Shown: positions 12,478-23,938, counted from the stretch's first letter. The stretch: DNA of 64,000 nucleotides from Eutypa lata (GCA_022661535.1 JAKULF010000012.1:1240001-1304000), one strand, 5' to 3'. Notes: generated by a model from the letters alone, not told the origin. A program made the numbers and translations.

Positions 12478-13320
12478 TCTCTTTGAAGATGTTGCGATTT
12501 CTCGTGGAATGGGCCGATGGCAGATGGGAATTGAGGACACGAGGTACAAGAGGTATAGCAAGCAAACCATGACCTAGTATGATAAGAATGAATGATTTTA
12601 TGACCCGGCTGTGTTCTATCTTGGGGTGAACCAGCGCCAATCAGGCATGCTTGCGAAGAGTAGGTCTCGTGAATCAACCGAAGTCTGAAGTCGCACAGGT
12701 TATCCTTTCGACACCTGTGCTCAGTATAGTATTGCAAGAACACTTACCTCACTGTCCATCAAGATCAGAACGTAGGCTCCGAGGCTGACCAGACTGACTA
12801 GCACAACTTGTACAGACCCTCCAATTGCTCTCATGTTTCGGTTGGCGTCACTGTCTATTGATTCGTCCGCCATTCCCACAGCACGAATGCGACTTCTTCT
12901 CTCAAAAGATAGACAGTATTTGAACCCCGTCTCTGCCTTCAACCATCTCCTCCGCTTACGCATTGTGTGTGTCCCGCCTTTTGTATCTAGCAAGCCCACA
13001 CTCACTGACCCTCTTGGTCCAAGGCTGTCGACAACATCACTTCGTCATCATACCAGGCAATTAGTGTACCAATGTCGCATCGTCTTCAATGCATGGGATT
13101 GCACTGTCAGCCTGGAACACACCGTCTCCCTTGAAAGAAGTGAGTTGCTTCTACTACCATCACCAGACAGTAGCATGGGCCTCTAGACGTCGACTCTAAC
13201 ACATCTCGTGGTCGCTGAAGTATTCTGTGGTGTGTAAGTCTGTGTACAACAAACGAGGACATGGAAGACTAACGGGTATACCGCTGGGCTCTCAACCTTC
13301 TACCGACTTACAATATTCGG
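12478..13320. other. Intergenic, no supported gene
   Basis: Overlapping ORFs of 90-120 codons exist on both strands around 12720-13190, but neither shows a recognisable domain, and both could be chance frames. Confidence 0.4.
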
Positions 13321-13324
13321 GTTA

Positions 13325-13595
13325 CCCTTGACACATTCAAGTTGCTGCCAAAATGATTGACACCTTCCACCATACACCTACCTACCCATTTATGTAACTC
13401 ATATGTATTCCGATCATAATATTACTCAGATTCTAAAGAATTGAATAAGCTAGTGATTGCAATGCTGAATATAGAATAATCGCTGATTATTGCTGTCCAA
13501 CCAAATATTATTCGGATTGGAACTATTATCGTGTCATTTAATGTGGCAACAACTTGCCATTATATACTCTCTGACTAGTTAGACAAGATGAGCCA
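13325..13595. repeat. Dispersed AT-rich repeat, copy 1
   Basis: About 260 nt sharing ordered blocks with 35025-35285: CTGCCAAAAT, CCACCATACA, TATTCCGATC, a GATTATT stretch, CCAAATATTATTCG and GGCAACAACTTGCC. The blocks occur in the same order and strand with indels, as in an old non-coding mobile element or MITE. No coding capacity or clear terminal inverted repeat was seen. A weaker related piece lies at 55360-55455. Confidence 0.65.
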
Positions 13596-14075
13596 AATAT
13601 CTTACATCATGGGGCTGACATGTCACCAGCGAAGATCGACAACGACATTCTTCTAGATTATACCGACTCCCGTTCGTCTCAGCTTCAAAACCTGCACCTT
13701 CATACAGTTCATCATGGAACTAAGCAGCCGAAAGGACGAAAGCGGGCGGCAGATTGTTTTGACATCCAGACATCCCACTGAGAGGACCCCTGCGTACCTG
13801 GCATGCAATAGTGGGTATCTCCATACCTGTTCAGCCTGTATGACTATGGATACCCCTGGATAGGTACCTAGGTGAATGACGTGACTTCCAGTGGGGGTGG
13901 GGCAATAGCTGAGACACCATTGGGTAACATTTAGAGCTGGAAAATGCCTCTACAACATCACCTAGCCTCTAACCACCAACTAACTGTTTTCTCAGGCGTT
14001 TATCTACATGCCTACATCCTACGTATATGATCGTCTCGTCCTTCTCTTCTTAGCCACTCCATCTATCAATATTGT
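13596..14075. promoter_or_regulatory. Upstream region of the Nudix gene
   Basis: Non-coding. The last 150 bases are CT-rich before the ATG, as is common in fungal promoters. Confidence 0.35.
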
Positions 14076-14825
14076 ATGCCTCTTTCTTTCAGTCTATCTC
14101 TAGGGGTGTACATGCAGCGCCCTTCAGTGACTAGGTCTTTACGAGTAGCTCTAAGTTCATTAGTACGTCGACCACCATCGAATCCTTCCCGTTCGTTTAG
14201 CATGTCGCAAAAAACTCAAGAGCCAATCATCACCAAGGTGTCAGAATTGCCAACCGACCAGACGAAGCATATTACGCTCCAGAAGGTGGAGTACGTTGAT
14301 CAGGTGGGCAAGGAGCGCATATGGGAGGTCGCCATTCGGAAGAACCGGGGCAAGGCGGGAGTTGATGCCGTCGCGGTGGGCAATGTCGTCCTGCATCCGT
14401 CGCGCCCGCCTTCGACTATTCTTGTCATCCAGTACCGCCCACCTCTCGACTCATACACCATCGAGTGGCCCGCAGGTCTCATTGACGCCGGTGAAACTGC
14501 AGAGCAGGCAGCAGTGCGGGAGTTCAAGGAGGAGACTGGGTACGACTGCCAGGTCCTGAGCATGAGTCCAGTGCAGGCCGCAGATCCCGGCATGACGAGT
14601 GCGAACATGCAGATGGCTATGGCGGAAGTGCACCTGAAGGAGGGCGACGAGGAGCCGGAGCAGAGACTCGAGGATGGAGAGCATATCCAACGGGTGATTG
14701 TGCCTCTCACTGAATTATACGATCGTCTGGTGGCGTACTCGAAAGAGGAGCGCACGATCGTTGCGGCCAAGCTCTTCCACTTCGCGGCCGGCATGCATTT
14801 CGCGCAGACACAGAAATACTTCTAA
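14076..14825 (+). CDS. YSA1: Nudix hydrolase, ADP-ribose pyrophosphatase YSA1-like
   Basis: A single 249-aa frame. The Nudix box at about residues 134-156 is complete (GLIDAGETAEQAAVREFKEE, then TGY), with the REFKEE metal-binding core. WPAGLID before it and TSANMQMAM after it are typical of ADP-ribose/ADP-sugar pyrophosphatases, which hydrolyse ADP-ribose to AMP and ribose 5-phosphate. The first 45 residues are rich in Arg, Ser and Leu and free of acidic residues, suggesting an optional mitochondrial presequence. Internal ATGs at residue 13 (MQRPSV) and residue 43 (MSQKTQ) could give a shorter cytosolic form, which is closer to the usual family length. No hairpin element follows the stop. 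This is the last clearly conserved gene before the accessory island. Confidence 0.9.
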   Translation: MPLSFSLSLGVYMQRPSVTRSLRVALSSLVRRPPSNPSRSFSMSQKTQEPIITKVSELPTDQTKHITLQKVEYVDQVGKERIWEVAIRKNRGKAGVDAVAVGNVVLHPSRPPSTILVIQYRPPLDSYTIEWPAGLIDAGETAEQAAVREFKEETGYDCQVLSMSPVQAADPGMTSANMQMAMAEVHLKEGDEEPEQRLEDGEHIQRVIVPLTELYDRLVAYSKEERTIVAAKLFHFAAGMHFAQTQKYF

Positions 14826-15931
14826 ACATGTCACTTGCTCGAGACGCAAGAGTAGTCCAGATCGCGGCACTGGGACAAACAAGCCGCCGAGGCACACCTG
14901 GTGGACATTTTCTCTGCTGTCCAACGTTTGGCCTGCCACCGTTGATGCATTACTATCACTGATGTATGTCTATCCCTGAACGATAACCATCTAAATTGAT
15001 TCACTAATGCGTAGTGTTATTCCAGCGCCATGTCAATATGGCTGTTAATATGATAGAACATTTTCGCAAGTAGATGCAGCGGCTCTCTGTTAGACATGAA
15101 TCCAGGCATAGGGCAACCAGATAAGGGCACGGAGGCAGACACAGAGACAGACAGAGGAGCAGACAGAGGAGCAGGAGGGAAGGTATATAGCTTGTTATAT
15201 AGCCTGTGTTAGGCTTCCTGGCAGATAGGGAAAGGTGTTGATAATACACTATTGTGCAACTAGACCCAGCTCTTGGAAGCCTGATGTAACTGAATGTTAA
15301 CTACATATAGAATGTGGTTCGCTAAGACCTGCGGCTCAATCGGCCCTCTATCTAGTGAGCCAATCAGTTCTTGTCCTACTCCCAAATGCGGCAAGCAATC
15401 ACATCGTGAGGAGGATCAATTCAATCCTGGAATAGTTTACTACGTCTACAATTGGGGAGGATGCGTTGAATGGGAGAACTGCGTATAAACGTATCAGTCT
15501 CTTTATTTTGATGCATGGACTGGGTGGAATAACCTCATGTAAATACCTAGCACGTTACCACAGCAGTGGCAGAGATAGTTCAATTATATATAATTCCTTG
15601 TATCTACATTTCAAGACCACACATGCACATACATACATACATACAGAAAGAGAACGAATTCCAATACATTTCATCAAGACTCCCGCTTCAGTTCAATTCA
15701 ATTCAATTCCATTCAATTAGTCGAATCAACCAATCATATACAATACAAGAAGCATTTGATATTCCAACAAGTGCACAAATCAACTCAACAACACCATCGC
15801 CGTCATCGTCGTCGTCTTCGCCGCCCTCGCCCTCGCCCTCGCCCTCGCCCTCGCCCTCGCCACCCGTCACCCGCCTCAAATCAACGCCTCCATCACATTC
15901 ATTTGTTGTCATTCTATCAGCAGTGGTAAAC
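14826..15931. other. Intergenic, boundary of the accessory island
   Basis: No supported gene. It contains ACATACATACAT and TCAATTCAATTC microsatellites and a (CTCGCC)n tract at about 15820-15862, and ends as the upstream region of USP-like gene A. A long frame crosses it but is produced by these simple repeats. Confidence 0.45.
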
Positions 15932-17247
15932 ATGACTAGTGTGCGAGAGGCCGATCTTGTCGTTCTCGGAGCCATTCGTTGGTTCAATGATCCGGCCAAC
16001 TCAGAGCAGTAGGTAGAGATAGCTAGGAGATAATGTTGCCAGTAACGCTGACGAAATGTGTGTATAGTCTTAGCCACGTCGGATTCGATGTATTCTGCCC
16101 GAGAACATATTCGGATGCCACGCGTATCTGCAACAGCGGACTTGGAGCAACCATGACCAGCTTACGAGCCGTCGGACAACAATTGACAGCGGCGGGAAGC
16201 GCTGCTCCGCTGCAACTTCGATCCGGGAGCACATATCGTGTCAACGGCAACCAACTTACCCTATTCCCGACATGGCGTCCAACTAGTGGCGTTACCATCG
16301 ACGGAACATGTTCTGACACCAAGGAGAAAGAGATAGCACGTCTTAACCGTGGACCAATATGGCAAAACAACTCATGCCCTGTGGACAGTCTGTTTTTCGC
16401 TGCAAGCCAGCTCCAAGTTGGTCGCACCAAGGCAGACCAAGTGTTCTTCGACGAGTTTTGCAACAGCTCTACATTCAAACGCTTTTATCCATCGATCGCG
16501 TTTATGCGAGTAATGCAACGAGATTGGACTGAGGACCCGGAGACTTGCAGAGACATCATCCGTAATATCGCCTATGATCATAGCCCGCATAATTTTAAGA
16601 TAGGTTCATTTTACGATCCGGTTGATCTAGCTCAAGTCCTGCTAGTACTCGTTCCCCAACTAAGTTTTCACTGTGCGGAAGTCTTCTTCAAGAAGGACAT
16701 GGTCAAGGACGTTGCAAATTGGACATGGAAGAAGGGCTCCGACGGTCAGGTGCGGTCACACCCTCGGTGCATTATCCAGCTCACTAGCACCTCAGGCGCA
16801 CTAGAGTCAATGTCAGACCCCGTTGAGGACTGGTTCGCGCCTGAGGATGTCAGTCCAGACGACAAGAAGTACAAGATGTACGTGGTTACAGACAGGTTAC
16901 CACTCACACTGATGGTCTCGCTCGGGGGTTTGCCACCTCCCTCATCTCCATTCTCCACCTTCAAGTTTAGATACTACTTGGAGCGAGAGGAGAGGCAGGC
17001 AGTTTATCGTCCTATCGGGTTTATAAAGTATATTACCTCTAAGCAACACTTCACGGTATTCTGGACTCATGGCTCGAAGATCATTTCGTACGATGGGATG
17101 CGTCACCTTGGAGAAGCTCAGGTTATGAGAGGGAACGGTGAGGATATCAAGTATCTTGCTCAGGTACCAATGGGGAAGGAAGACAAATATTGTGCGATAT
17201 TCTATCGCCAGGTCAGTGATGCGCCTATCAACATTGACCATCATTAA
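15932..17247 (+). CDS. USP-like (C19-fold) cysteine peptidase, gene A
   Basis: Exons 15932-16008 and 16068-17247 encode 418 aa. I see a probable ubiquitin-specific-protease-like triad: a Cys box GPIWQNNSCPVDSLFFAA (Cys129) and a His box QHFTVFWTHGSKIISYDGMR (His353, Asp368), ending in the hydrophobic CAIFYR strand that closes USP domains. Overall identity to known USPs is low, so substrate (ubiquitin, SUMO or other) is open. It is a clear paralogue of gene B: both have a first exon ending in (I/V)LG(A/C)I.W..DPAN, the same intron position, then the Cys box with Q..VGRT(K/R)ADQVF-type spacing. The ATG at 15932 is preferred because the upstream frame is simple repeat. Four hairpin elements follow the stop almost immediately (from 17251). 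Confidence 0.7.
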
Positions 17248-17250
17248 TAG

Positions 17251-17380
17251 GTGGCTGCTGCTGCTACTACACTTAATTGTATACAGCATCTAATGCTACA
17301 TCTTCGTATGCGGCATCTGCTGCTACGTCTTTCCTTGTACGCGGCATCTGCTGCTACATCGTCGTACGCGGCATAGCTGC
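17251..17380 (+). repeat. 3' UTR hairpin elements of USP-like gene A (4 copies)
   Basis: Copies start at 17251, 17310, 17341 and 17368 in gene sense. Each has the form G(C/U)GGC-loop-GCUGC followed by UAC. The stem pairs G-C, (C/U)-G, G.U, G-C, C-G. The last copy has a 3-nt loop, the others 4 nt. The first copy lies 4 nt after the stop codon. Confidence 0.8.
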
Positions 17381-17404
17381 TACGCCTTTCCACCACAGAT
17401 GTCA

Positions 17405-17560
17405 CAGGTTAGATTTAGTTTTAGCTCGAAGTTCTATGATCTTGGTATCATAATTCATGGCCAATAAATGCAATGTTTGGTTTTTCGTGGTTTCATACCG
17501 ATCCGTCTAAATGAATGCTGAGTGATTCCTAATATACGTACCTGCCTGCCTACCTGCCTA

Positions 17561-17603
<43 letters not shown>

Positions 17604-17977
17604 ACATACAGACATACAGACATACAGACATACAGATATACAGACATACAGACATACAGACATACAGACATACAGACATACAGACATACAGACATACAGA
17701 CATACAGACATACCTAGCATACCGCGGCAACTGACAACCAGTTACAACTACATTCACTACATACGCCGCATACATACACTACATACATACCTAGGTACAC
17801 TGCATTCACTGCATTCACTACAACTAAAACTATGTACCTAGGCATTACACATTACATATTACATATTACATACTACATTACTACAGATCCCCCTCACAAA
17901 GTGAAAATTCTGCAAAACCAAAACACCACCACTTCCAATCATCACTTCAACCACAACCACCACCACAACCACAATAC

Positions 17978-18036
<59 letters not shown>

Positions 18037-18080
18037 CCACCATCATCATCATCACCACCACCATCAACCAATCAACCAAG
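17405..18080. repeat. Microsatellite-rich upstream region of the DEAH helicase gene
   Basis: 17540-17603 is (CCTG/CCTA)n, 17604-17712 is an octamer array ACAGACAT with minor variants (about 13 units), and 17978-18056 is (CAT)n ending just before the helicase ATG. The (CAT)n tract probably lies in the 5' UTR. No gene. Confidence 0.8.
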
Positions 18081-20482
18081 ATGCAGTCGTTCAAGAGAAA
18101 CCAGACGACCGTCGAGCAGGCCAAAAAGGTCGAGGAGGGAGAGATCAACCCGCTTACCAATAAGCGGTTCTCTGCTAAGTATCGCCAACTCCTCGGCGTT
18201 CGACGACAGCTTCCCGTACATGAGAAGCGTGACGCGTTCCTAGATGCCTACCAGAAAGCACGTATCCTGGTAGTCACCAGTGACACGGGCTCGGGGAAGA
18301 CTACTCAGATCCCCCAATTCGTCCTTTACGACGAGTTTAATTCAGGCAAGAAGGTTGCTTGCACTCAACCGCGGCGATTAGCTGCAACATCTGTGGCAAG
18401 ACGTGTTGCCCAAGAGATGGACGTCACTCTGTAAGCAATCTACCCTGTGTATTAGAAAGATGAGCAGTACTAACTTCAGATCCAGTGGCGAGGAAGTAGG
18501 GTACAGCGTCCGGTTTGACAACCAGAGCCGCGACGACACTCGCCTCACGTATGTGACGGACGGACTGTTGCTCCGTCAAATCTTGAGTGACCGCTTGATG
18601 TTGCGCTACAGCTGCATCATCATCGACGAGGCACACGAGAGGACCCTGGCCACGGACATGTTGATGGCCATTCTCAAGGAGACAATTAGTATTCGACAAG
18701 ACTTCAAGGTCATCATCATGTCCGCCACTCTCGATACGACCAAGTTCCAGTCCTACTTTGGAGATGCTCCTATTCTCCACATTCCTGGTCGCGCGTACCC
18801 AGTCGAGACCCGATATCTAAAGGGGGGTGCCTCTAACTATCTTTACCAAGCTGTTCGTACTGTCAGGTACATCCACGAGAAGCAAGCTAAAGGTGACATC
18901 TTGGTCTTCCTACCTGGGGAGGACGAGATCGAGCGGGCTTGCATCGAGGTCAGAAAGAACACGTCAATGCTTGACGTGATGCCGCTGTATTCGGCACTTT
19001 CGATGCATGAGCAGCAACGAGTCTTCTCCTCGTCTACCAATAGGAAATGTGTCATGACGACGAACATTGCCGAGACGAGTTTGACCATCGACGGCGTTGT
19101 CTATGTTGTGGATTCTGGGCTCGGCAAAGAGAAGAACTACAACCCGAGAGCCCGTCTGGAGACGCTTCAGGTAGCCCCAATATCTCAGGCTGCTGCAAAC
19201 CAACGAGCCGGGCGAGCTGGACGTAAGTAGTTCTTTGTGCCGCATTGCCTTGCCTTGCCTTGCCTTCCTCACCATAATCCACCTACCATCACTCCCTTCT
19301 TATCTCTATATCGAGATCATCTGCTAACTCTCACTATCACAGGTACGCAACCCGGCATGTGCTTCCGTCTATATGGCAAGAAGGAGTTCAACACGGTCCT
19401 ACTCAAATCGACCAAGCCGGGAATTCTCCGAGACAGCGCAACGTCCACCATTCTCCAGGTCATGACGGCCAATAAGAACGTCCTTACCTTCGATTTTATT
19501 GACCGTCCTCATCCCGAGACCATTCTACGAGGATTGGAAGAGCTCAATGACTGGTAAGTCAGGCCATGACCATGTTCTCACTGGAATCCCACTAACCATT
19601 ATTGTCACACAACAGGAACTTCATCGACAACAAGAAAGCAATCACGCTTAGCGGCCGTACGGCTGCGAAATTTCCCTTGGACCCAGTGTGGTACTATGCC
19701 ATTATGGTGGCGCAAGGAATCGGGTGTGGTGCTGACATGACTGCCCTCGCGGCTGCATCAAGCACCCAGCAATCAATTTTTCTCCGCCCGCACTCCCATC
19801 AGACGGTAGCGGACCTGGAAAGAACGCAATTCGCATACCCACTGTCCGACCACCTTACGTACTTGAATGCATTCCATGCATTTTTCACGGCAAAGAGGAG
19901 GGGTAAAGTCGACATGGATCAATGGTGCTTTGATCATTTCTTGTCCCGTCGTTCGTTGGAGGAGGCCTGTCAAATTCGCACCCAACTCCAGAATGGATTG
20001 GAGGGAAGGATGCAGGTCCCCCTCACCAGGACCCCGTTCTCCAACCCGAACTACTTCACCACCATCCGGAGAGCGTTGGCATTGGGCCTCTTTAACCAGA
20101 GTGCCATTAAGGTCAAGTCGGAAAATTCCTTGGGTGCCCGAACTGGTGTGGACTTGTACAAGACAATCCATCAGAACCAGCACGCCCTCCTCCGCCCAGA
20201 AAGTGCCTTGATCGATGGAGATCATGAGTGGGTTGTGTACAGCAAATTTGAGCAATCTGGAAGGCAGTATCTGAGCACTGCTACTGCCATTGACCCAGCG
20301 TGGATAGTCGTAAGTCAATTAATACCCCCAGATTCCATAGACCTCATTGGCTAATGATTGTGTAGGAGTTGCCGTACTTCCAAGATGACATGCTACCAAA
20401 GAAGTTCGGTACCGACCAGTTTAAACAGGACTACGTGAAGAAGTCCCTCGACAAAGCCCGCCAAAGCATCCAAAAGTCGTAG
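18081..20482 (+). CDS. Prp43/DHX15-like DEAH-box RNA helicase, divergent paralogue
   Basis: Five exons: 18081-18430, 18480-19222, 19343-19553, 19616-20309, 20366-20482; 704 aa. All DEAH motifs are present: GSGKTTQIPQ (residues 70-79), TQPRRLAA, DEAH (166-169), SAT (198-200), NIAETSLTIDG and QRAGRAGR (358-365), followed by winged-helix, ratchet and OB-fold regions. Family members unwind RNA in spliceosome disassembly and ribosome assembly with G-patch cofactors. It differs from canonical Prp43: about 60 residues shorter, mostly at the N-terminus and C-terminal end, with SDTGSGKT where GETGSGKT is usual and a divergent OB-fold tail. With its place inside the island and eight hairpin elements downstream, I read it as an accessory paralogue, not the housekeeping copy. 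All junctions keep frame and have good acceptors. I assign no symbol. Confidence 0.85.
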
Positions 20483-20522
20483 GTCTCAATGGCCATAGTA
20501 GCAACACCCACCGACGAGTCCT

Positions 20523-20905
20523 GTGGCTTCTGCTGCAACACCCTCCCGACCGACGAGTCCTGTGGCTTCTGCTGCAACACCCTCCCGACCGATGAGTCCT
20601 GTGGCTTCTGCTGCAACGTCCTCCCGACCGACGAGTTCTGTGGCTTCTGCTGCAACACCCTCCCGACCGACGAGTTCTGTGGCTTCTGCTGCAACGTCCT
20701 CCCGACCGATGAGTCCTGTGGCTTTTGCTGCAACGTCCTCCCGACTGACGAGTTCTGTGGCTTTTGCTGCAACGTCCTCCCGACTGACGAGTTCTGTGGC
20801 TTTTGCTGCAACGAAACCCGACACGTTCTAATACCGAGGTTCTTGTTGGCAGCAGTGTTGTAACATGTAGAGACATCCATCTTGTCTCTTTGCGGCGTCA
20901 GCTGC
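20523..20905 (+). repeat. 3' UTR hairpin array of the DEAH helicase: 39-nt period, 8 copies, plus one
   Basis: Eight near-identical 39-nt units start at 20523, 20562, 20601, 20640, 20679, 20718, 20757 and 20796. Each begins GUGGCUUUUGCUGC or GUGGCUUCUGCUGC and continues AAC(A/G)(C/U)CCUCCCGAC(C/U)GA. The stem pairs G-C, U.G, G.U, G-C, C-G. A ninth dispersed copy (GCGGCGUCAGCUGC) starts at 20892. Because the unit is divisible by three, several frames stay open across the array; they are not genes. Confidence 0.9.
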
Positions 20906-21383
20906 AATGTTTCCACCTTAGATCTCTGATTGTTTGCATTATCGGCTCTTGGTATTGCTATTTCTCTTGTAATTAAGGCAAGGGCAGGGCAGGGCAGGGC
21001 AAGGTGGAGTGAATAGTTTAGGTTCTTAATAGACGTCTATTTCTCTTTGCCCATCCAAACATATGATAAGACCCCGGGTTCACAGGCTCTTGAATTGTTA
21101 ATTACTTATTGTTCGTGAAAACTTTATATGATACCACCCCGGGTTGATGGCCTACGCATCTTTAACATTGCACTAGGTCACGAGTAATGAACTTATTGAC
21201 GAACTAATTTATGAATATGTTTTGACATTTACTTTTAGCAATTACTTATATGATGCTGATCGTAAAACAGCTCCCCAACCCAACTAGTAGCTTAAGATAA
21301 CAGACCAAGACAACGAATACCAACTAACATCGCAATGCAGGGACGCTCGGCTACCGTCGCATGAAAGAGTTGAGACAGGTGTT
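20906..21383. other. Convergent intergenic region
   Basis: AT-rich spacer between the helicase 3' UTR (+) and the nuclease-like gene's 3' UTR (-). It has a GGGCAGGGCA run at about 20985-21000 and two CACCCCGGGTT/GACCCCGGGTT boxes near 21070 and 21137. No gene. Confidence 0.45.
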
Positions 21384-21807
21384 GCAGTCGACAGTACCGC
21401 AGACATATAGCTCGACGAATGTTGTAGCTGTGGCCACAGACAGGAGACATAACCGAGATCTCAGCCTGTTGCAGCTAATGCCGCGGAGTGTTGAAGGGCA
21501 TTGCAGCTGGCGCCGCAGAGATATGACTAGTGTCGCAGGGTATTTGGCGTTGGACGTTGCAGCAGATGCCGTAAAGAGTAGATCGCTTCGCAGTGGGTTG
21601 CAGCTAGGTGCCGTAGAGGGAGTAGGACGGGTATCGCAATGCGTTGCAGCTGATGCCGCACAGGTAGCACATGTAGGACGGGTATCGCAATGCGTTGCAG
21701 CTGATGCCGCACAGGTAGTACAGGTAGGACTGGTGTCGCAGTGCGTTGCAGCTGATGCCGCAAAAGTAGTAGGACGGGTATCGCAATGCGTTGCAGCTGG
21801 GTGCCGC
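21384..21807 (-). repeat. 3' UTR hairpin elements of the nuclease-like gene (10 copies)
   Basis: In minus-strand sense, copies occupy 21793-21807, 21748-21761, 21697-21710, 21646-21659, 21600-21614, 21559-21572, 21503-21516, 21471-21484, 21424-21437 and 21384-21400. Most are GCGGC-AUCA-GCUGC followed by AAC. The 21424 copy has GUGGC...GCUAC (U-A replacing C-G at pair 2). The 21384 copy has GCGGU...ACUGC (U-A replacing C-G at pair 5) with a 7-nt loop. The first copy is 42 nt after the stop. Confidence 0.9.
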
Positions 21808-21848
21808 AGAGGTAGGGCTAGTATCGCAGTGAAGACAATGAAGACCGA

Positions 21849-23938
21849 TCAGAAGCTTGCAACAGAACTACGAGTCATAGTAGACACCGAACTGCAGTCA
21901 TCAGCTTCTTGATCTTGTGGAATCCAAGAACTATCAGTGTCTCCTCTTCCTCCTCTCTCTTCTTCATCATCGCCATAATCCGACCGCTGTGTGGTAAAGA
22001 CATCTTCACTGTCATTCTTCTCGTCGATGAATCTCTGCAGAGAAACTGGCATTGTCCCCTTCTTCATCATTTCCTGACCATCTTTCATAGACTCACATCC
22101 AAACAGACCCCTGAAGGCAGCCCGAACACCCTTAGACTGGTCAATCTCTTCAGCCAAGAACGTAAGCTTTCGCTTCTGGGAGTACTCGCAATGGCCGTCA
22201 AAAATATGCTGCATGGCGCTGCAGAAGTCATCGAACCCTTGTTCCACCACTGCAGTTGGTTTGCAACACATCTTGGCCCTGTCTCCATAGCAGAAGGCGC
22301 AGTGATATCGGTTGCTCACTCCGTCGAAGGACGAAGCCTTGTTTATATAGGCGAGGTTTAACAAGTCTTGATCCTCCGGCTTGAACAGGATCTTCCCATC
22401 GTTGAATGCTTCCAACGAGCGGAGGAAGATGTCGGTGACTCTTCTCTGCGAGTTTGCTTCCAGGATGCGCTTCGCTTCCACTTTGGTATACGTCCTATTT
22501 ATGGATACACCAAGACAGGATTGTACCAGCTCGTCCTCTTCCCATTGACCAACAATAAGCTGTTTGCCATCCAAGTAAGCAGGTTTCCCCGCGAAGTCTT
22601 GTCCAATACCTTGTGGGAACCAGGACCCAAGCTGCTCCGGATGGATTTGTGGCCATTCTCTGTCACCTGAGTGAGTATGGAACCAGTGTAAAGATGGCAG
22701 GTCGTCGTCGCCAAATACTACTTGGTTAAGCAGGCTGAACTCCCTCTGGGCAACAACGTTGAGGTCGTCCATTTCCATCTGCAAGAGGCAAGGGGGGTCG
22801 TGCCTGTCGCAGAATTTGGGGATCGGCGCTCCCGATCTCTCCAGCCTCTCCGCTCTCTTTGCGCAATCCTTCCTGTCTATGTTCGTCCAGCCGTCCTCAA
22901 GAAGAAGGTGCAATAGATTGACACACATCGCAAAGTGGCAACGATGTGAGCATTCAATCTCATGATTGCAATACATATCGAACAGATCGCGACTTGTCAT
23001 TAGGAGGAGGGCGTGAAGCTTGAGCCTTTTAACATGCTTCTTACATCCAACTTCTACCCAGATGTAGTTTGTGGGGGTAGGGGGGCCATCTTTAGACCAG
23101 TATCTATTTGCTTCCGACAGGGTGATGGAGAATGGCTGCAAGGGCTTTTTCAAGCAGTTCCCCAAAAGACAAGTATCGCGGCCTCTTCTCATTTCTTCGC
23201 ATAAACGGTAATATGCCGGGCGATACCTCTTGATGCACTTTTCCACATCTTGGTATTGACAGTCCCCTTCGAGTCGATAGCAGGTATGGGGGGGATCTGC
23301 CCGAGGTCGGTGATCTACTGTAGCGTCGGATAGGATAAGGGGCTTGGCCCTTTTGGCCGCGGGTGCAACATCATCGTTGAACTCTTTGAACATTTTGTCT
23401 AGGTCAGAGTTCCAATAGGGTGGTGACATGCACCCGTTGCCCCGTTTGAAAGGCGGACAGGGTGAGGTATCGGTGGCAGGGACAGGCCCGCATAGGGAAT
23501 GAGGAGAACAATGTATAATACTACATATAGTAAGTAAGATTCCTTCATATATATCATCCTAATGATAAGGAGGTGGTAGGAAACTACTTACTCGTGATCA
23601 TCTTCAGTTGTCATTAAGGGTAATTCGTAACCGTCGCTACCATCCATGGTCATGGTCATGGTCATGTCTTCATCCTCATCGTCATCTATGACAATAACAG
23701 GAACAGAGGCAGGGACAGGAGCCGGGGACGTGTCTGGGTGCTTCAGAGGGTCATCACTGTCCAAGATGGCTTGCAGAGTAGGGTCCATCATGGGCATGTC
23801 ATCGTCCTCATCCTCATTCTCATACTCGTCGTCACCCATGACGATAAGAGGAACAGAGGCAGGGACAGGAGCCGGAGACGTGTCTGGGTGCTTAAGAGGG
23901 TCATCGCTGTCCAAGATTGCTTGGAGAAAGGGGTTCAT
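21849..23938 (-). CDS. His-Me finger (HNH-type) endonuclease-like protein with SIM-like repeats
   Basis: Exons 23592-23938 and 21849-23520 (71-nt intron, GTAAGT...TGTAG) give 672 aa. Exon 1 has two tandem repeats of about 50 residues, each with LQAILDSDDPLKHPDTSPAP and then a hydrophobic-acidic motif (VPLIVMGDDE, VPVIVIDDDED) that fits SUMO-interacting motifs. Residues 306-335 contain ECSHRCHFAMCVNLLHLLLED and a later DRKDC: a Cys/His zinc-loop resembling the homing-endonuclease His-Cys box (zf-His_Me_endon type). A second Cys-rich block (YHCAFCYGDRAKMCC) and an acidic Ser-rich tail follow. Role is inferred: a nuclease-fold or DNA-binding protein; activity is untested. It is divergent from USP-like gene B. 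Alternatively exon 1 could be a separate small gene, since its frame also ends at the donor. A truncated paralogue lies at 32857-33348. Confidence 0.65.

Noticed and set aside
12721..13190. Overlapping hypothetical ORFs
   Set aside because: No motif, no paralogue, non-distinct composition on both strands; probably chance.
17859..18160. Poly-Asp, poly-Met and poly-Ile ORFs
   Set aside because: Frames through the (CAT)n tract in the helicase leader.
20523..20836. CRISPR-like array
   Set aside because: Units are contiguous 39-mers without variable spacers, and the organism is a fungus. It is a tandem repeat.
20421..20916. Cys-rich repeat proteins read through the 39-nt array on both strands
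   Set aside because: The repeat period is a multiple of three, which keeps several frames open at once. They overlap the helicase 3' UTR and the hairpin structure explains the conservation.
21361..21912. A 183-codon plus-strand ORF
   Set aside because: It consists of antisense hairpin copies from the 3' UTR of the nuclease-like gene.
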